Below, in pieces: positions 17,217-18,293 of a stretch of DNA of 18,293 nucleotides. The notes beneath the pieces were generated by a model. The model had not been told where the DNA came from and did no database searches. It was given only the letters and a program-made list of their open reading frames with translations. The first letter of the stretch is position 1, and every line of letters starts with the position of its first letter. Both the position numbers and the translations under genes were made by a program. The stretch is from Pseudomonadota bacterium (GTDB lineage: Bacteria > Pseudomonadota > Alphaproteobacteria > Sphingomonadales > Sphingomonadaceae): contig JAEZQR010000057.1 in NCBI GenBank assembly GCA_023413015.1, positions 1-18,293 on the forward strand. The letters are read 5' to 3'.

Positions 17217-18293
17217 GCGAGGTTCGGCAATTCACCGTCGCCGCGGACGACGACGGCATCCGGCTCGACCGCTGGTTCAAGCGGCACCTGCCCGATGTGA
17301 GCTTCAACACCGTGTCGCGCTGGGCGCGCACCGGGCAGCTGCGCGTCAACGGCAAGCGCGCGCAACCGGGTGACCGGCTGGCGGCGGGCCAGACGCTGCG
17401 CGTGCCGCCGGCGGAAAGCGCGCCGCCGCAAGCGGTGTCGTCGGTATCGGCGCAACCGCGCCGGCCGCTGTCCGAGGACGAGATCGAGTTCGCGCGCAGC
17501 CTCGTCATCCACATGGATGCGCAGGCGATCGTCATCAACAAGCCGCCGGGCCTCGCCACGCAGGGCGGCACCAAGACGACGACGCACGTCGACGGCCTGC
17601 TCGATGCGCTGCAGTTCGACGCGCCGTCGCGCCCGAAGCTCGTCCATCGGCTCGATAAGGACACGTCGGGCGTGCTGCTGCTGGCGCGTACGGCGCGCGC
17701 GGCGGGCTTCTTCTCGAAGGCATTCTCCGGCCGCACCGCACGCAAGGTCTATTGGGCGCTGGTGATGGGCGTCCCCTCGCCCGAGAACGGCCAGATCGAT
17801 GCGCCGCTCGCCAAGCAGCCGGGCACCGGCGGCGAGAAGATGCATGTCGACCAGAATGAGGGCCTACCGGCGCGCAGCCGCTACCGCACCGTCGAGCGAG
17901 CGGGGAACCGGGCCGTCTGGCTGGAGATGCAGCCGCTCACCGGCCGCACCCACCAACTCCGCGTTCACGCTGCTGCGATCGGCCACCCGATCGTCGGTGA
18001 CGCCAAGTATGGCGGGCGCGACGCGTTCCTGACCGGCGGCATCAGCCGCAAGCTGCACCTGCACGCGCGCCGCCTCGTGATCGAGCATCCTGACGGCGGC
18101 ATGCTCGACGTGCGCGCCGAGCTGCCCGAGCATATCGCCGAGACCTTCGCGACGCTCGGCTTCGATCCGGCCGCCGGCGACGAGCTGCTGCTCGATCCGA
18201 TCAAATTCTCGGAAACGCCGGAGGGCAAAGCGAAGGCCGAAGCCGCCGCCGCCAAGGCTCGGCGCAAGTCGCGCAAGGGCGAGCGCCGCAGCC
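17213..18293 (+). CDS. RluA-family 23S rRNA pseudouridine synthase (RluC-like), 3' end outside window
   Basis: The frame stays open from the ATG at 17213 to the window end (360 residues). An S4 RNA-binding domain comes first (GIRLDRWFKRHLPDVSFNTV to LRVNGKRAQPGDRLAAGQ), then the catalytic domain with HRLDKDTSGVLLLAR, whose D148 is the nucleophile that isomerises uridine. PLTGRTHQLRVHAAAIGHPIVGD is the conserved RluA motif III. The S4 domain and layout suggest RluC (23S positions near 955/2504/2580 in E. coli) rather than RluA, but RluD cannot be excluded. The C-terminus becomes Lys/Ala/Arg-rich (GKAKAEAAAAKARRKSRKG), probably an RNA-contacting tail. The start overlaps the crcB stop, so the two are co-translated. 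Confidence 0.95.
   Translation, partial: MSEVRQFTVAADDDGIRLDRWFKRHLPDVSFNTVSRWARTGQLRVNGKRAQPGDRLAAGQTLRVPPAESAPPQAVSSVSAQPRRPLSEDEIEFARSLVIHMDAQAIVINKPPGLATQGGTKTTTHVDGLLDALQFDAPSRPKLVHRLDKDTSGVLLLARTARAAGFFSKAFSGRTARKVYWALVMGVPSPENGQIDAPLAKQPGTGGEKMHVDQNEGLPARSRYRTVERAGNRAVWLEMQPLTGRTHQLRVHAAAIGHPIVGDAKYGGRDAFLTGGISRKLHLHARRLVIEHPDGGMLDVRAELPEHIAETFATLGFDPAAGDELLLDPIKFSETPEGKAKAEAAAAKARRKSRKGERRS

Overview
The window looks like chromosomal DNA of a high-GC alphaproteobacterium, most likely a sphingomonad (order Sphingomonadales). This is inferred from GC-rich codon use, a large TonB-dependent receptor of the sphingomonad/caulobacter type, a TonB-linked set of TPR enzymes, and a rarA/crcB/RluA gene neighbourhood. 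No rRNA, tRNA, CRISPR array or insertion sequence was seen.

Layout. 1-466: 3' end of a PepSY membrane protein, followed by a terminator-like hairpin. 619-5568: a stress/proteolysis block with clpB behind a good RpoH-type heat-shock promoter, then a secreted M3 zinc oligopeptidase closed by a perfect 15-bp hairpin. 5799-6048: a small exported protein whose frame is broken by one extra base in an A/G run. 6045-13789 (minus strand): the most interesting region. A 1030-aa TonB-dependent receptor is followed, after a strong internal terminator, by three cytosolic-looking enzymes. Each has an N-terminal TPR region fused to a different catalytic domain: an aspartyl/asparaginyl beta-hydroxylase, a second 2OG-Fe(II) oxygenase and a PAPS-type sulfotransferase. 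The three enzyme genes are overlapping or 9 nt apart and are probably one translationally coupled unit. A pair of 18-bp direct repeats, with a GTTAC/GTCAC core every 11-12 bp, lies upstream of the receptor.

14038-14562: a small exported protein of unrecognised function, transcribed divergently from the receptor. 14601-15550: a gene graveyard. An M23 endopeptidase remnant (minus strand, frameshift and stops) abuts a 5'-truncated, twice-frameshifted rarA remnant (plus strand), so the join near 15170 looks like a deletion scar. 15547-18293: a tightly packed plus-strand run of a DUF429-like protein, a VOC-fold protein, the fluoride channel crcB and an RluA-family pseudouridine synthase that runs off the window. 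Three of its junctions are 4-base start/stop overlaps.

How it fits together. The clpB/M3 block concerns protein quality control and peptide turnover. The receptor plus TPR-hydroxylase, TPR-oxygenase and TPR-sulfotransferase set resembles a dedicated modification pathway (hydroxylation plus sulfation) tied to an outer-membrane importer. Its substrate cannot be read from the sequence: it could be the receptor itself, an imported ligand or a secreted molecule. This set is the best candidate for an undescribed system in the window.
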